Assembly: GCF_900114875.1 (NCBI RefSeq)
Contig: NZ_FPKW01000001.1
Span: 310,001 to 374,000, forward strand
DNA length: 64,000 bases
Direction: 5' to 3'
Source of the DNA: Chryseobacterium limigenitum
Lineage (GTDB): Bacteria; Bacteroidota; Bacteroidia; Flavobacteriales; Weeksellaceae
The notes beneath the pieces were generated by a model that was not told the origin of the DNA, made no database searches, and worked only from the letters and a program-made list of their open reading frames with translations. Position 1 is the first letter of the stretch, and each line of letters opens with the position of its first letter. Below are positions 50,353 through 59,556 of this stretch, in pieces. The translations under genes and the position numbers were made by a program.

Positions 50353-50853
50353 TTACAATCTTGTCAATTGATCTAATTTTTTTAATAAGGTGGGAAATCT
50401 GTAAGAACCGTGCATTTGTTCTATTTTTGGAACCATTTCATCCACATCTACTCCTTTTACCGTAAGATATAAAGGAGTTTTGCTTTCTCCTCTGTAAATA
50501 TTTCTTCTTTGAGAATCCGGTGTTGTGAATTCATTTTTTGCAATCCCGATGACTGGATATTTTTGGTCTAGGGCTTCGTAAAGATAGCCTCCCAACCCTA
50601 TTTTTCCGTCATTATTAAGTGTTACGTATCCATCAATGATGATCATGTCACCCTGTTTAAGGTCGATTCTTTGTAATAAACTTACAATGCACGGGAGTTC
50701 TCTCTTATAGAACGCTCCGCTTTCATAATCGGAAGTGATATTGGTTTTTTCGCTGAAGATTTCAGTTTCTTTTTCGGAGGTCCAGTCTTCAAAAGCAATA
50801 CAGATCGTATTGGCATAATCATCGTAATAATACGTATCGAAAGCGTAAATCAT
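50353..50853 (-). CDS. Endonuclease V-like protein (short form)
   Basis: 166 residues against about 220 for E. coli Nfi. Conserved stretches are the N-terminal strand YAFDTYYYDDYANTICIAFEDW (first acidic residue), YKRELPCIVSLLQRIDLKQGDMIIIDGYVTLNNDGKIGLGGYLYEAL (the DGYV acidic site), PVIGIAKNEF, RGESKTPLYLTVKGVDVDEMV and MHGSYRFPTLLKKLDQLTR. Endonuclease V cleaves next to deoxyinosine in DNA or inosine in RNA. The shorter N terminus and the changed substrate wedge mean activity on inosine is not certain. Confidence 0.75.
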   Translation of the reverse strand: MIYAFDTYYYDDYANTICIAFEDWTSEKETEIFSEKTNITSDYESGAFYKRELPCIVSLLQRIDLKQGDMIIIDGYVTLNNDGKIGLGGYLYEALDQKYPVIGIAKNEFTTPDSQRRNIYRGESKTPLYLTVKGVDVDEMVPKIEQMHGSYRFPTLLKKLDQLTRL

Positions 50854-50922
50854 TTATCTAGGTCGTGAGTTTTAATTGTGAATGATGAATGGTCAATATT
50901 GCTTTGCAAGTGAATTTTAAAT

Positions 50923-51291
50923 TTACTTATTGAAAAATTCTCCAAAATGCCATAAAATCCCAGACGGATCGTGTACAAAACATTCTTTTCCCCAATCCAT
51001 TGTTCTGATGGGTATTAATTTTATACCGTCGTATTTTTCTGTTAGATTTAAAGTTAAAAGGTTTTTCCAGAAATCATTAACGTTCTCGACTTCAATGAAA
51101 AGCATTGTATTTTCGATCCAGTCTTTAACATAAGCATTTTGCAGGTAGAATGCGATATCCTGCTTTTTAAACAAAGAAAGATTAGCCTCTAAAATGGTTT
51201 CCTCGAAACCCAAATCTTTATAAAAATTCCTGCTGATTTCAAAATTTTCAGCGCCAATAAAAGGTCTTATGGATTTTATATTTTGATTCAT
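50923..51291 (-). CDS. VOC (glyoxalase/bleomycin-resistance-like) protein
   Basis: 122 residues with two beta-alpha-beta-beta-beta units: IRPFIGAENFEISRNFYKDLGFEETILEANLSLFKKQDIAFYLQN (about 7-50), and LFIEVENVNDFWKNLLTLN..PIRTMDWGKECFVHDPSGILWHFGEF. The usual metal-binding Glu/His at both half-sites is only partly present, which points to a binding-protein role rather than a lyase. The ATG overlaps the stop of the GNAT gene as ATGA, so the two are co-translated. Confidence 0.85.
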   Translation of the reverse strand: MNQNIKSIRPFIGAENFEISRNFYKDLGFEETILEANLSLFKKQDIAFYLQNAYVKDWIENTMLFIEVENVNDFWKNLLTLNLTEKYDGIKLIPIRTMDWGKECFVHDPSGILWHFGEFFNK

Positions 51292-51731
51292 GATTCTCTG
51301 TTTTTCCAGTTATTGTAGGTCATTTCAAACTTAATTTCTCCTTTTCCGTGAGTTCCGATTTCGTTCCATCCGGATTTTCTGTAAAAATTTTCGGCTCTTG
51401 TATTGGGAGAAGTTCCGAGCCAGATGTTATCTTTTGTCTGTTCAAAATACCAATCCAGCATGATATCATGAAGTTTTCTCCCGATTCCCTGGTTTTCAAA
51501 ATCAGGATGCAGAAACAAAGCCCAGATATTATTTTCTTTCAGATCAACAATGGAAAATCCAATGATCTGATTATCAACTTCACCAATCCAGCCCTTTCCT
51601 CTTTCAAATAAAAATTCTTCACAATCTTTATCTGTCACAAGATTGGGATCAGACAACATATTTTCCTTCACAGAATTTCTTACAATCTGGATCTGTGGAA
51701 TGTCTTCAATTCTGGCTTCACGAATGATCAT
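51288..51731 (-). CDS. GNAT family N-acetyltransferase
   Basis: 147 residues. The GNAT core: IREARIEDIPQIQIVRNSVKENML, then the acetyl-CoA loop in ALFLHPDFENQGIGRKLHDIMLDWYFEQTKDNIWLGTSPNTRAENFYRKSGWNEIG (Q-G-I-G-R plus the NTRAExFY late motif). The substrate is unknown. Four-base overlap with the VOC gene downstream; VOC plus GNAT pairs often handle small toxic or antibiotic molecules, an inference from families only. Confidence 0.85.
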   Translation of the reverse strand: MIIREARIEDIPQIQIVRNSVKENMLSDPNLVTDKDCEEFLFERGKGWIGEVDNQIIGFSIVDLKENNIWALFLHPDFENQGIGRKLHDIMLDWYFEQTKDNIWLGTSPNTRAENFYRKSGWNEIGTHGKGEIKFEMTYNNWKNRES

Positions 51732-51755
51732 ACTGTTTAGTTAAAGCTTTAATAA

Positions 51756-51786
51756 AATCCTATAAAGTTTTATATCATATAGGATT
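51756..51786 (-). terminator. Terminator of the M28 peptidase gene
   Basis: AATCCTATA (51756-51764) pairs perfectly with TATAGGATT (51778-51786). On the minus strand it is followed by TTTATT. It separates the peptidase gene from the GNAT-VOC pair. Confidence 0.65.
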
Positions 51787-51807
51787 GTCTATTATTTTTA
51801 ATGTGAT

Positions 51808-52863
51808 TTACTGTTTTTTGTCAACTACAATTCTTTCTGCTCTATTAGCAATTTCCCAAGCAGTTGCAAATACTAATTGAGTTCTTTTCTGCAATAGAGA
51901 ATAATCAATTTTATCTGGCTTATCCGTCGGTTTATGGTAATCTTCGTGAATCCCATCAAAGAAAAATGCTACAGGAACATTGTTTTTAGCAAAATTATAA
52001 TGGTCTGATCTATAATACAGTCTTTCAGAATCATTTGGATCATCATATCTGTAATTCAGTTCCAAATTGTTTGTCCTCTTATTTGCAGCTTCATTAATGA
52101 CTTTCAATTCAGAGCTTAACATTTCAGAACCAATCACATACACATATTGTTTTCCTCTGTTCTCCGGATCATCACGACCAATCATATCGATATTTAAATC
52201 AACCACCGTATTTGCTAAAGGAAAAACAGGATTATCAGTGTAATATTCAGACCCAAACAAGCCGTGTTCCTCTCCGGTTACATGGAGGAACAGGATTGAT
52301 CTTTTCGGGCCATTTCCTGCCTTTTTAGCACTCTGAAAAGCTTTGGCGATCTCCATTACACCAACCGTTCCGCTTCCGTCATCATCGGCTCCGTTGTAAA
52401 CTACTCCATTTTTTGTTCCCACATGATCATAATGTGCGGAAACAACAACAATTTCATTAGGTTTTTCACTTCCTTCGATAAAAGCCAGAATATTTTCAGA
52501 ATCGGGAAGATTTCCGCCACCTCTCTTCTTCATAAAATCAGCCGGAACTTTCTGATAATAAGAGCCTAACGCTTTCGGGAACGAAACCCCTAAAGTCTTA
52601 TAATAGTTGATCATATACTCTCCTGCTTTTTTCTGTCCTGGACTTCCCGTATCTCTTCCTCCCATTTCATCAGAAGCAATTACATATAAATTCTTCTTTA
52701 GATCATCAGCCGTAATCGTCTTGTAGGCAGCAAGAAAAGCTTTATCTCCTTTGGCAACAGCAGCAACCTGTGTAGTGGATTTTGAAGTGTTATCTGAAAC
52801 CTTTGAAGTTCCGCAACTTACCAGTACAGCAACAGAAAATATTGGAATAAGTAATTTTTTCAT
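51808..52863 (-). CDS. M28 family zinc aminopeptidase lipoprotein
   Basis: 351 residues. The lipobox LVSC (Cys17) is followed by GTSK, so an envelope lipoprotein. The M28 catalytic core shows IVVVSAHYDHVGTKNGVVYNGADDDGSGTVGVMEIAKAF (His and Asp zinc ligands), ILFLHVTGEEHGLFGSEYYTDNPVF (Glu pair), DLNIDMIGRDD and a C-terminal YRSDHYNFAKNNVPVAFFFDG. It removes N-terminal residues from peptides in the periplasm or at the surface. Single-gene transcript bounded by a hairpin. Confidence 0.9.
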   Translation of the reverse strand: MKKLLIPIFSVAVLVSCGTSKVSDNTSKSTTQVAAVAKGDKAFLAAYKTITADDLKKNLYVIASDEMGGRDTGSPGQKKAGEYMINYYKTLGVSFPKALGSYYQKVPADFMKKRGGGNLPDSENILAFIEGSEKPNEIVVVSAHYDHVGTKNGVVYNGADDDGSGTVGVMEIAKAFQSAKKAGNGPKRSILFLHVTGEEHGLFGSEYYTDNPVFPLANTVVDLNIDMIGRDDPENRGKQYVYVIGSEMLSSELKVINEAANKRTNNLELNYRYDDPNDSERLYYRSDHYNFAKNNVPVAFFFDGIHEDYHKPTDKPDKIDYSLLQKRTQLVFATAWEIANRAERIVVDKKQ

Positions 52864-52904
52864 TCTAGAATAATTTGCTTAAAAATAGCAAAATTTATTT
52901 AATC

Positions 52905-52934
52905 TTTGTCGGATTACAATTTTTCTTATATTTG
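52905..52934 (+). promoter_or_regulatory. Promoter of the methionine aminotransferase gene
   Basis: TTTG (52905-52908), 18 bases, then TATATTTG (52927-52934). The predicted start near 52938 is about 14 bases before ATG 52952. Confidence 0.65.
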
Positions 52935-52951
52935 ATTTAATTGCAAAATAG

Positions 52952-54091
52952 ATGGAAAAAATTTACGGATTTACTCATTACTCATTTTTCACAGATATGG
53001 CTGAACTCGCTTCAAAACATAATAGTTTTGATTTGTCTTTAGGCCTGCCTGATTTTGATATCGATGACCGTTTAAAACAATATTTAAAAGAATCTGCAGA
53101 CTATAATCATCATAATTATGAGCCACTTGCGGGAAATCCTTTGTTGCTTGAAAATATTATTCAATTTAATTTTAAACGTAAAAACAGTATTCAGCTTAAA
53201 AATAATGAAGTAACCATTGTTCCGTGTACAACCTTTGCTTTATATACAGCTCTCAAATCTATTTTAAATCAAGAAGATGAAGTTATTGTAATTCAACCTT
53301 CCTATTATACTTATGGCCCTTCAATTGTATTAAATGGCGGAATTCCTGTTTATTATGATCTTGATAATGATTTCACCATAAACTGGGAGAAACTTCAAAA
53401 CTGTATTTCACAAAAAACAAAGGCAATAATTGTCAATTCTCCACAGAATCCGACCGGAAAAATATGGTCAAAATCTGATTGGAATCAACTTTACGAATTG
53501 ATAAAAGATCAGGAAATTTATTTAATTTCAGAAGAGATCTACGATATTTATTGCTATGACGGAATTGAACATTACAGCTCGTTTCTTCATCCTGAATTAA
53601 AGAAAAGGACTTTCTGTATTTTTTCTTTGGGTAAAATGTTTCATTGTACAGGCTGGAAAGTGAGCTATCTGTTGACACCCGAAGAATTGACTTCAAAATT
53701 CAGATGTCACCAGCAATATATTTCTTACAGTGCCAATGCTCCGGCTCAATACGCTTTGGCAAAATATTTAGAGGTTTTTGACCCTTCTGAAACTCAAAAA
53801 TTAATGCAGAGTAAAAGAGATATTTTTAATGAATTGATTCAAAATACCCCGCTTGAAGTTGAGCAAAAAGCAGAAGGAAGTGTTTTTCAGGTTGTTAATT
53901 TCAGGAATATTTCTAAAACGATAAGTGATGTAGAATTTTCAAAATGGCTGACTATTGATAAAAAGGTTTCTTGCCTTCCGCTTTCCGCGTTTTATAATTC
54001 AAGACAAAATTCTGATTATGTGAGATTTAGTTTTGCTAAAAAAGATGAAGTGATTATTCGGGCGTTGGAACATTTGAGGAAAAGTTTGTAG
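52952..54091 (+). CDS. PLP class I/II aminotransferase, methionine aminotransferase-like
   Basis: 379 residues. Begins with the aromatic-rich start of the kynurenine/methionine aminotransferase group (YGFTHYSFFTDMAELASKHNSFDLSLGLPDF). Motifs are YEPLAGNPLLLENI, VIVIQPSYYTYGPSI, VNSPQNPTGKIW, LISEEIYDIYCYDG, and the PLP Lys in FSLGKMFHCTGWKVSYLL, then SVFQVVNFR and VRFSFAKKDEV. Likely role: last step of the methionine salvage pathway or general transamination of Met/Phe/kynurenine. No salvage genes are adjacent, so the assignment rests on family resemblance. Confidence 0.85.
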   Translation: MEKIYGFTHYSFFTDMAELASKHNSFDLSLGLPDFDIDDRLKQYLKESADYNHHNYEPLAGNPLLLENIIQFNFKRKNSIQLKNNEVTIVPCTTFALYTALKSILNQEDEVIVIQPSYYTYGPSIVLNGGIPVYYDLDNDFTINWEKLQNCISQKTKAIIVNSPQNPTGKIWSKSDWNQLYELIKDQEIYLISEEIYDIYCYDGIEHYSSFLHPELKKRTFCIFSLGKMFHCTGWKVSYLLTPEELTSKFRCHQQYISYSANAPAQYALAKYLEVFDPSETQKLMQSKRDIFNELIQNTPLEVEQKAEGSVFQVVNFRNISKTISDVEFSKWLTIDKKVSCLPLSAFYNSRQNSDYVRFSFAKKDEVIIRALEHLRKSL

Positions 54092-54096
54092 TTTTT

Positions 54097-54128
54097 TTCT
54101 CCCACGGATTTCACAGATTTTCACAGAT
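54097..54128. repeat. Copy 1 of a TTTCACAGAT-type repeat
   Basis: TTTCTCCCACGGATTTCACAG followed by ATTTTCACAGATGA, just after the aminotransferase stop. A second copy, CTCCCACAGATTTCACAGAT, lies at 57054-57073 in the same orientation, so copies flank the pyrophosphatase gene. Such CACAGAT-rich tracts are frequent between genes in Bacteroidota as far as I recall. Confidence 0.6.
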
Positions 54129-54145
54129 GATTGTGCATAAAAACA

Positions 54146-54176
54146 AAAGCACCGCAATAATGCAGTGCTTTAATTA
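54146..54176. terminator. Convergent terminator between aminotransferase and hppA
   Basis: AAAGCACCGCA (54146-54156) pairs with TGCAGTGCTTT (54161-54171), with one mismatch and a 4-base loop. A-rich on the left and T-rich on the right, it serves both genes. Confidence 0.75.
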
Positions 54177-54195
54177 TTTTATTTAAAAAATTTAT

Positions 54196-56931
54196 TTACA
54201 GAGAAAGAACTCTTACATCAATTCTTCTGTTTTTTGCTTTACATTCATCAGTATCATTGGATTCACAAACAGGATATTCAGAACCATAACCTTCCGCTTC
54301 TACTCGATCTATGGAAATTCCCAGTTCCAGTAATTTTAATTTTGCAGTTTGCGCTCTTAAATTAGATAATTTCTGATTGCTTTCAGGATTTCCTGTATTA
54401 TCAGTATATCCTCCTAGCTTTACTTTCAAATCAGGATAAGCATTTAAAATTTCCGCTAAATTATTTAATTGAGTTTCTGAACCAGGCTTTAAATCACTTG
54501 AACCACTTTGGAAATATAAATTCTCAATCGTATACCAATTATTCGGATCTAAAATGGCTTTATTTTTCAATTTGACATCATTGTACATTTGATACAATCG
54601 GCTTTCCTTACCTATAGAAATAGATTTTCCACCTTTCAGTTTGATCTCTTCAATATTTCCTGTTTCATAAACAAAATCTCCGTTTTCATTCAAATGGCCT
54701 TTTACTTCTCTGGTTACCGGAACAGCAATTGCACCTGCATTAATTTCAGAAGCCGAATTATGGTTTGTCATTGCCATCAGACTTTCTATTTTAGCTTTTC
54801 TGTTGGCATCAATTTTATCTTTATGTAAAACTGCCAAAGTTGGCGCGATTACCAATGACACAATCGACATTAATTTGATCAGAATGTTCATGGATGGCCC
54901 TGAGGTATCCTTGAACGGATCTCCAACCGTATCACCCGTTACTGAAGCTTTATGAGGCTCTGAACCTTTGTAATACGTCTGTCCATTAATATCAACACCT
55001 TTTTCGAATGATTTTTTAGCATTATCCCAAGCTCCTCCTGCATTATTCTGGAACATTCCCATTAAAACTCCGCAAACTGTTGCGCCTGCCAAAAATCCTC
55101 CTAAAACTTCAGGTCCGAAAATAAATCCGATCAAAAGAGGAGAAATAATTGCGATTGCGCCGGGAAGCATCATTTTTTTAATGGAAGCATCTGTAGAAAT
55201 GGCGACACATTTTTCATATTCCGGTTCTGCTTTTCCTTCCAAAATCCCCGGAATTTCACGGAACTGTCTTCTCACTTCCTCCACCATAGCCATTGCGGCT
55301 TGTCCAACCGCTGTAATTGCTAGTGATGAGAAGATAAAAGGAATCATTCCGCCTACAAATAATCCGGCCAAAACATCGGCTCTGTAAATATCAATACCGT
55401 CAATTCCTGCAATTCCGACGAAGGCTGCAAATAATGCTAAAGCCGTTAAAGCTGCAGAAGCAATGGCAAAACCTTTTCCTGAGGCGGCGGTTGTATTTCC
55501 TACAGCATCTAAAATATCAGTTCTTTCACGAACTTCTTTGGGTAACTCGCTCATTTCGGCAATTCCTCCCGCATTATCTGCGATCGGGCCAAAAGCATCA
55601 ATCGCCAGCTGCATAGCTGTTGTTGCCATCATTCCTGCGGCGGCAATGGCAACACCGTATAATCCGGCACATAGATAAGAACCGTAAATTCCGCCTGCCA
55701 ATACGATGATGGGAAGTAAAGTAGATTCCATACCAACGGCAAGTCCGCCAATGATATTAGTGGCATGCCCTGTAGAAGATTGTCTCACAATACTTGAAAC
55801 AGGTCTTTTGCCCATTGCGGTATAATATTCTGTGATGATACTCATTAAAGTACCTACAACCAACCCGACCATGATTGCCCCGAAAACACCCATTTTAGTA
55901 AATTCGTGACCTCTTAAAACCATTTTATCAGGTAGAATATAAGTAACCAGGAAATAAGAAGCGACTGCCGTGATAACAATACTCCCCCAATTCCCCAGAT
56001 TTAAAGCATTTTGAACGCTTGAAGTTGATGAACCTTCATTATCATTAATCCTAACGAATAAAGTTCCTATCATTGAAAATATAATTCCTGTTCCGGCAAT
56101 CAACATTGGTAAAAGAATTGGTGCAAAACCTCCAAATGAATCATCGGAAATTGTTTCTCTTCCCAAAACCATCGTTGCTAAAACTGTTGCAACATAAGAT
56201 CCAAATAAATCGGCTCCCATTCCGGCAACATCTCCAACGTTATCACCTACGTTATCTGCAATTGTCGCTGGATTTCGAGGATCATCTTCCGGAATTCCGG
56301 CTTCAACTTTTCCAACTAAATCGGCTCCAACATCGGCTGCTTTTGTGTAAATACCACCTCCAACTCTTGCAAAAAGAGCGATAGATTCGGCTCCGAGAGA
56401 AAATCCGGTAAGAATTTCAATCGTTCTTTCCATTTCATGTGAATCAACTGGGGCATCGGGGGCAAAAATTTGTTTTATAATTAAATATAAAGATCCCAAC
56501 CCTAATACAGCCAATCCGGCAACTCCCATTCCCATTACAGAACCTCCTGCAAATGAGACTTTAAGCGCTTTAGAAAGTGATGTTCTGGCTGCTTCTGCCG
56601 TTCTTACATTGGCTTTTGTAGCGATTTTCATTCCGATAAAGCCTGCCAATGCCGAAAATATGGCACCAACCACAAAAGCGAGTCCGATACTCCAATGGGA
56701 ATTGGCATTCGTCATTCCCATCACGGCTAATAAAATGGCTACAATAACTACGAAATAGGTTAAAACTTTGTACTCGGCCTTTAGAAAAGCCATCGCCCCG
56801 TCAGCAATATGTCCGCTGATAATTTTCATTTTTTCATTTCCGGCATTTTGCTTACTTACCCAGTTACTTTGGAAAAAAGTATAAAGCAAGGCAATCACAC
56901 CAAAAATTGGTACTAACACAAATAGATCCAT
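54196..56931 (-). CDS. hppA: Membrane ion-translocating pyrophosphatase fused to an OmpA-like domain
   Basis: Membrane-integral pyrophosphatase (proton and/or sodium pump) that couples diphosphate hydrolysis to ion export. 911 residues; about 16 TMs fill residues 1-720. The catalytic motif is [47 protein letters not shown] in overlapping pieces. [18 protein letters not shown] (near residue 480) carries Ala and Gly at the positions that mark the potassium-dependent class. Unusually, a C-terminal OmpA/Pal peptidoglycan-binding domain follows (about 797-911: [44 protein letters not shown], ending RIDVRVLSL) with the diaminopimelate-binding Asp844 and Arg859 in place. Since the family C terminus is extracytoplasmic, the domain would face the cell wall. 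A soluble pyrophosphatase gene lies 480 bases upstream. Confidence 0.95.
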   Translation of the reverse strand: MDLFVLVPIFGVIALLYTFFQSNWVSKQNAGNEKMKIISGHIADGAMAFLKAEYKVLTYFVVIVAILLAVMGMTNANSHWSIGLAFVVGAIFSALAGFIGMKIATKANVRTAEAARTSLSKALKVSFAGGSVMGMGVAGLAVLGLGSLYLIIKQIFAPDAPVDSHEMERTIEILTGFSLGAESIALFARVGGGIYTKAADVGADLVGKVEAGIPEDDPRNPATIADNVGDNVGDVAGMGADLFGSYVATVLATMVLGRETISDDSFGGFAPILLPMLIAGTGIIFSMIGTLFVRINDNEGSSTSSVQNALNLGNWGSIVITAVASYFLVTYILPDKMVLRGHEFTKMGVFGAIMVGLVVGTLMSIITEYYTAMGKRPVSSIVRQSSTGHATNIIGGLAVGMESTLLPIIVLAGGIYGSYLCAGLYGVAIAAAGMMATTAMQLAIDAFGPIADNAGGIAEMSELPKEVRERTDILDAVGNTTAASGKGFAIASAALTALALFAAFVGIAGIDGIDIYRADVLAGLFVGGMIPFIFSSLAITAVGQAAMAMVEEVRRQFREIPGILEGKAEPEYEKCVAISTDASIKKMMLPGAIAIISPLLIGFIFGPEVLGGFLAGATVCGVLMGMFQNNAGGAWDNAKKSFEKGVDINGQTYYKGSEPHKASVTGDTVGDPFKDTSGPSMNILIKLMSIVSLVIAPTLAVLHKDKIDANRKAKIESLMAMTNHNSASEINAGAIAVPVTREVKGHLNENGDFVYETGNIEEIKLKGGKSISIGKESRLYQMYNDVKLKNKAILDPNNWYTIENLYFQSGSSDLKPGSETQLNNLAEILNAYPDLKVKLGGYTDNTGNPESNQKLSNLRAQTAKLKLLELGISIDRVEAEGYGSEYPVCESNDTDECKAKNRRIDVRVLSL

Positions 56932-57358
56932 AGTTTAATATTTTTTTGGTAATAGAAAATTAAATATAACAAATAATTATCACGAAATTGACAAAAACAA
57001 TTGTAACTATTTAAAAATAAGTGTTTAAACGCTTAAGCTGTTAAGATATTTTTTCTCCCACAGATTTCACAGATCATAGTGGATATTAGTGAGTAAAATT
57101 TATGATGCCTATTTTTTAAGTTGTAGAAAATAATTTAGTGGTAGAAAAAGCCCTTTCAGATTTGAAATTGTGAAAGGATTGATTTTTTTTTTAAAAACGT
57201 GTTGAAAGGTACAGCCCGACTTGAGTGGAGCACATTTTGTAGTTTTCGGGAAGGGAAAAGCATTGGCAAAACTACAGAATTGTGGGAACGGAAGGCGGAA
57301 ATAGCTGCCCAAAAATGTATGATTAATTTTATCGTTTGTGGTCTAAATTTCAATAAAA
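56932..57358. repeat. Intergenic region with dispersed structured repeat
   Basis: No gene was accepted in this gap. The TTTCACAGAT repeat copy 2 lies at 57054-57073. From about 57205 to 57311 a complex element contains a perfect 9-base stem TGTAGTTTT (57238-57246) with AAAACTACA (57268-57276), enclosed by C/G-rich arms (ACAGCCCGACTTGAGTGGAG and GGGAACGGAAGGCGGAAA) that pair imperfectly. I recall similar elements between flavobacterial genes, but that is recall only. Short frames across it are considered spurious. Confidence 0.5.
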
Positions 57359-57388
57359 AAAGGATAAACGAAAACTCATTTATCCTTT
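57353..57388 (-). terminator. Terminator of ppa
   Basis: AAAGGATAAA (57359-57368) pairs perfectly with TTTATCCTTT (57379-57388) around a 10-base loop. The A-run on the left gives a T-tail on the minus strand, 24 bases after the ppa stop. Confidence 0.85.
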
Positions 57389-57411
57389 GATATTATTCAA
57401 TTAAGAGAATT

Positions 57412-58023
57412 TTATCCTCCGAATTTGTCTGCGTAATCTTTTTGAGATGCTTTGATCACTGTTCTAGCATGTTCAGCACCGTAAACCTCCTGAATTCTGC
57501 ATTTTGCAGGCTCATCCGGTAGGTTTTTGTAGGTTAAGAAATAGTGCATTAATCGTTTCACTTCTGCTTCAGGCAATTCTGTGATGTCTCTGAAATGTCC
57601 GAAAGCGTGATCACCGATCATTACTGCAACGATTTTATCATCTGCTTCACCGCCGTCGATCATTTTGAAACCTCCGATTGGAATAGCTTCCATGAATAAT
57701 CCACCTCCGTGAATATTGTGAGAACTCAAAACACAGATATCCAATGGATCATGATCTCCCATTGTAACGTCTGTAGCTCCTCTTTCAACAGCCAATTTCA
57801 TTACTTCATTATCACAATATGTTCTAGGAACAAATCCGTACAATGCCGGGATGATATTTGAAAATTTCTGAGGTCTGTCTACCTTTAAATATCCTGTTTC
57901 TTTATCTACTTCATATTTAATAGTATCTGAAGGAACGATTTCCACGAATACATTAACAACATTTGGCGCATCTTCTCCTGCAGAAACTCCATGCCATGGA
58001 TGTGCTTTAAAATTTGGAATCAT
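57412..58023 (-). CDS. ppa: Soluble inorganic pyrophosphatase (family I)
   Basis: Cytoplasmic, magnesium-dependent hydrolysis of pyrophosphate. 203 residues. Motifs are VNVFVEIVPSDTIKYEVDKETGYLKVDRP (Glu and Lys at the site), YGFVPRTYCD, DPLDICVLSS (metal-binding Asp), IGGFKMIDGGEADDKIVAVMIGD and HYFLTYKNLPD. Being near hppA, the cell has both an energy-conserving and a simple route for pyrophosphate disposal, expressed from separate transcripts. Confidence 0.96.
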   Translation of the reverse strand: MIPNFKAHPWHGVSAGEDAPNVVNVFVEIVPSDTIKYEVDKETGYLKVDRPQKFSNIIPALYGFVPRTYCDNEVMKLAVERGATDVTMGDHDPLDICVLSSHNIHGGGLFMEAIPIGGFKMIDGGEADDKIVAVMIGDHAFGHFRDITELPEAEVKRLMHYFLTYKNLPDEPAKCRIQEVYGAEHARTVIKASQKDYADKFGG

Positions 58024-58043
58024 TATTTATTTTTATTTTTTAG

Positions 58044-58556
58044 TTAAGCTATTATTAAAATTTCTCTTCTCAGGTCTTCTATTGTTGCCGAAATATAGTC
58101 CTCATTTTCCATATAATTCATGATGAAAACGGTTTTAAACTCATCAAGATTAGCATTTCCGCTTAATCCGTCATAGGTTTTGTGAAGTAAATCCAGCACT
58201 GCATTCTTGGAATCAACAATATTTTTCCAAGAATTTTTTGTGATGTATAACTGTTGTGAAGAATTATACTCAAATTCTTCATTGATCGTTTTTTCTGTAA
58301 GAAAAATGAATTCGTGAGTGGCAAGATCTTTATCAAATCTCTGAATAAGGTTGGAAGGCTTTATTCTTTCCAGGAAAAGTGTCATTCTTTCATAAGACTG
58401 GGTCTTATTTTCGGAATTTGATTTTACTGAAAGAAGCTTTATTTCCTGATTTTTAAGATTGATATAATTGTGTACAAACTGCCTCAGCAAAACCAAAAAA
58501 GGTATTGCGATGATCAATGCAAATGCATATGGTAGGTATCCTGAAAAACTTGTCAT
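58044..58556 (-). CDS. Membrane-anchored protein of unknown function
   Basis: 170 residues from ATG 58556. One N-terminal TM (about 8-28, YAFALIIAIPFLVLLRQ) with a cytoplasmic helical tail rich in charged residues: LKNQEIKLLSVKSNSENKTQSYERMTLFLERIKPSNLIQRF, and DLATHEFIFLTEKTINEEFEYNSSQQLYITKNSW. The second half resembles a family found beside ppa in flavobacteria, without known activity. It lies 20 bases upstream of ppa on the same strand and probably heads that transcript. A TAATTTTG box (58576-58569) overlaps a TTG at 58571 and therefore supports ATG 58556 as the start. Confidence 0.7.
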   Translation of the reverse strand: MTSFSGYLPYAFALIIAIPFLVLLRQFVHNYINLKNQEIKLLSVKSNSENKTQSYERMTLFLERIKPSNLIQRFDKDLATHEFIFLTEKTINEEFEYNSSQQLYITKNSWKNIVDSKNAVLDLLHKTYDGLSGNANLDEFKTVFIMNYMENEDYISATIEDLRREILIIA

Positions 58557-58568
58557 AATTTGAGGAAG

Positions 58569-58576
58569 CAAAATTA
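58569..58576 (-). promoter_or_regulatory. -7 box of the unknown gene-ppa transcript
   Basis: TAATTTTG on the minus strand predicts a start near 58565, nine bases before ATG 58556. Confidence 0.55.
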
Positions 58577-58653
58577 CTAATATTTTCTGAATTTATGACT
58601 GAAAAACATGTCATTGTGTTTAATAAAATAACATTTGCTATTAAAAGAAAGTT

Positions 58654-59556
58654 CTATTTACGGATAAGTAGTTTTATAGCTTTTTCAATGATATCTTTTT
58701 TCGAATTGCTTATTACGTTATACATTTTTAATTCCGGACGAAAACCTCTGAAAAATTCTTCAATAGCAGGAACTTCACTTCCTTCAAAATCGAATATTTT
58801 ATGTTTAATATTTTCAGCAATAGTATGATCAATAATTACTGAAGAACCTGAAAGTTTAACATATTCTTTAGCATTAAAAGTGCCTAAAAGAGCCAAAGTT
58901 TTTTCATCAGAATAAACAGCAATAACATTAATAATGGTTTTATGGTAAAAAAATGCTGTCAGTTTTAAATGTCCAGCTCTTTCAAAAGCTGAAAAGGTTT
59001 GTAAAAACGCTTGCTTATCTTGTTCATCTTTAGCACCTATTGTATTTTGAGAAATAAAATCAATGGCCTCATTCATCATGACTTGTCTAACCTCAGAATT
59101 CTGCAAAACTTCTTCATCAAGCCTTAGTTTACGCTTTCTTTTTGGAGAATATTTTTGTCTTACCTCATTATAATCAGCCGGATAAATAAGAAAATTTTTC
59201 CTTTCTTTTAATTTCTTTGTAAATTGATTGGTATCATTAAATGCGTAATACCAGATATTATATTTCTTTTCAAAAAAGTCTAAAAACTTATCATTAATAT
59301 CAATTTGATCTACTTTTGAAAAAATGCCTAATTGCTGGCAAAGTTTGGGGTTAATAATAATTTTAATTCCAAATTTCGTCATATAAGGAATGGGCATTAC
59401 AGCTTCATAATCGTTATAAACCAATATTTCCCAATTTTCACCAGAAACAATATCTAAGAAATCTTTTGTTGCAGAATATTTTTGTTGTTCAGAATTTTCT
59501 AAACATTCAGTATATTTTTTGAAATCAATTTCGTTGTATTTCAATCTTCTAATCAT
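58654..59556 (-). CDS. FemAB/BioF2-like acyltransferase-fold protein of unknown function
   Basis: 300 residues. An N-terminal part (about 1-140) recalls a GNAT-like half (YAFNDTNQFTKKLKERKNFLIYP), and the C-terminal half contains LTAFFYHKTIINVIAVYSDEKTLALLGTFNAKEYVKLSGSSVIIDHTIAENIKHKIFDFEGSEVPAIEEFFRGFRPELKMYN. The FDFEGS-x4-I-x2-F-x2-GF-x2-E pattern is typical of FemAB-like and related acetyltransferases with tandem GNAT folds, which modify cell wall or amino-acyl acceptors. No specific function is assigned. The ATG overlaps the radC stop (ATGA), so it is translated with radC. Confidence 0.75.
   Translation of the reverse strand: MIRRLKYNEIDFKKYTECLENSEQQKYSATKDFLDIVSGENWEILVYNDYEAVMPIPYMTKFGIKIIINPKLCQQLGIFSKVDQIDINDKFLDFFEKKYNIWYYAFNDTNQFTKKLKERKNFLIYPADYNEVRQKYSPKRKRKLRLDEEVLQNSEVRQVMMNEAIDFISQNTIGAKDEQDKQAFLQTFSAFERAGHLKLTAFFYHKTIINVIAVYSDEKTLALLGTFNAKEYVKLSGSSVIIDHTIAENIKHKIFDFEGSEVPAIEEFFRGFRPELKMYNVISNSKKDIIEKAIKLLIRK

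Noticed and set aside
57109..57390. Small genes in the hppA-ppa gap
   Set aside because: Short frames on both strands cross a structured repeat and a terminator and have no signal, domain or promoter.
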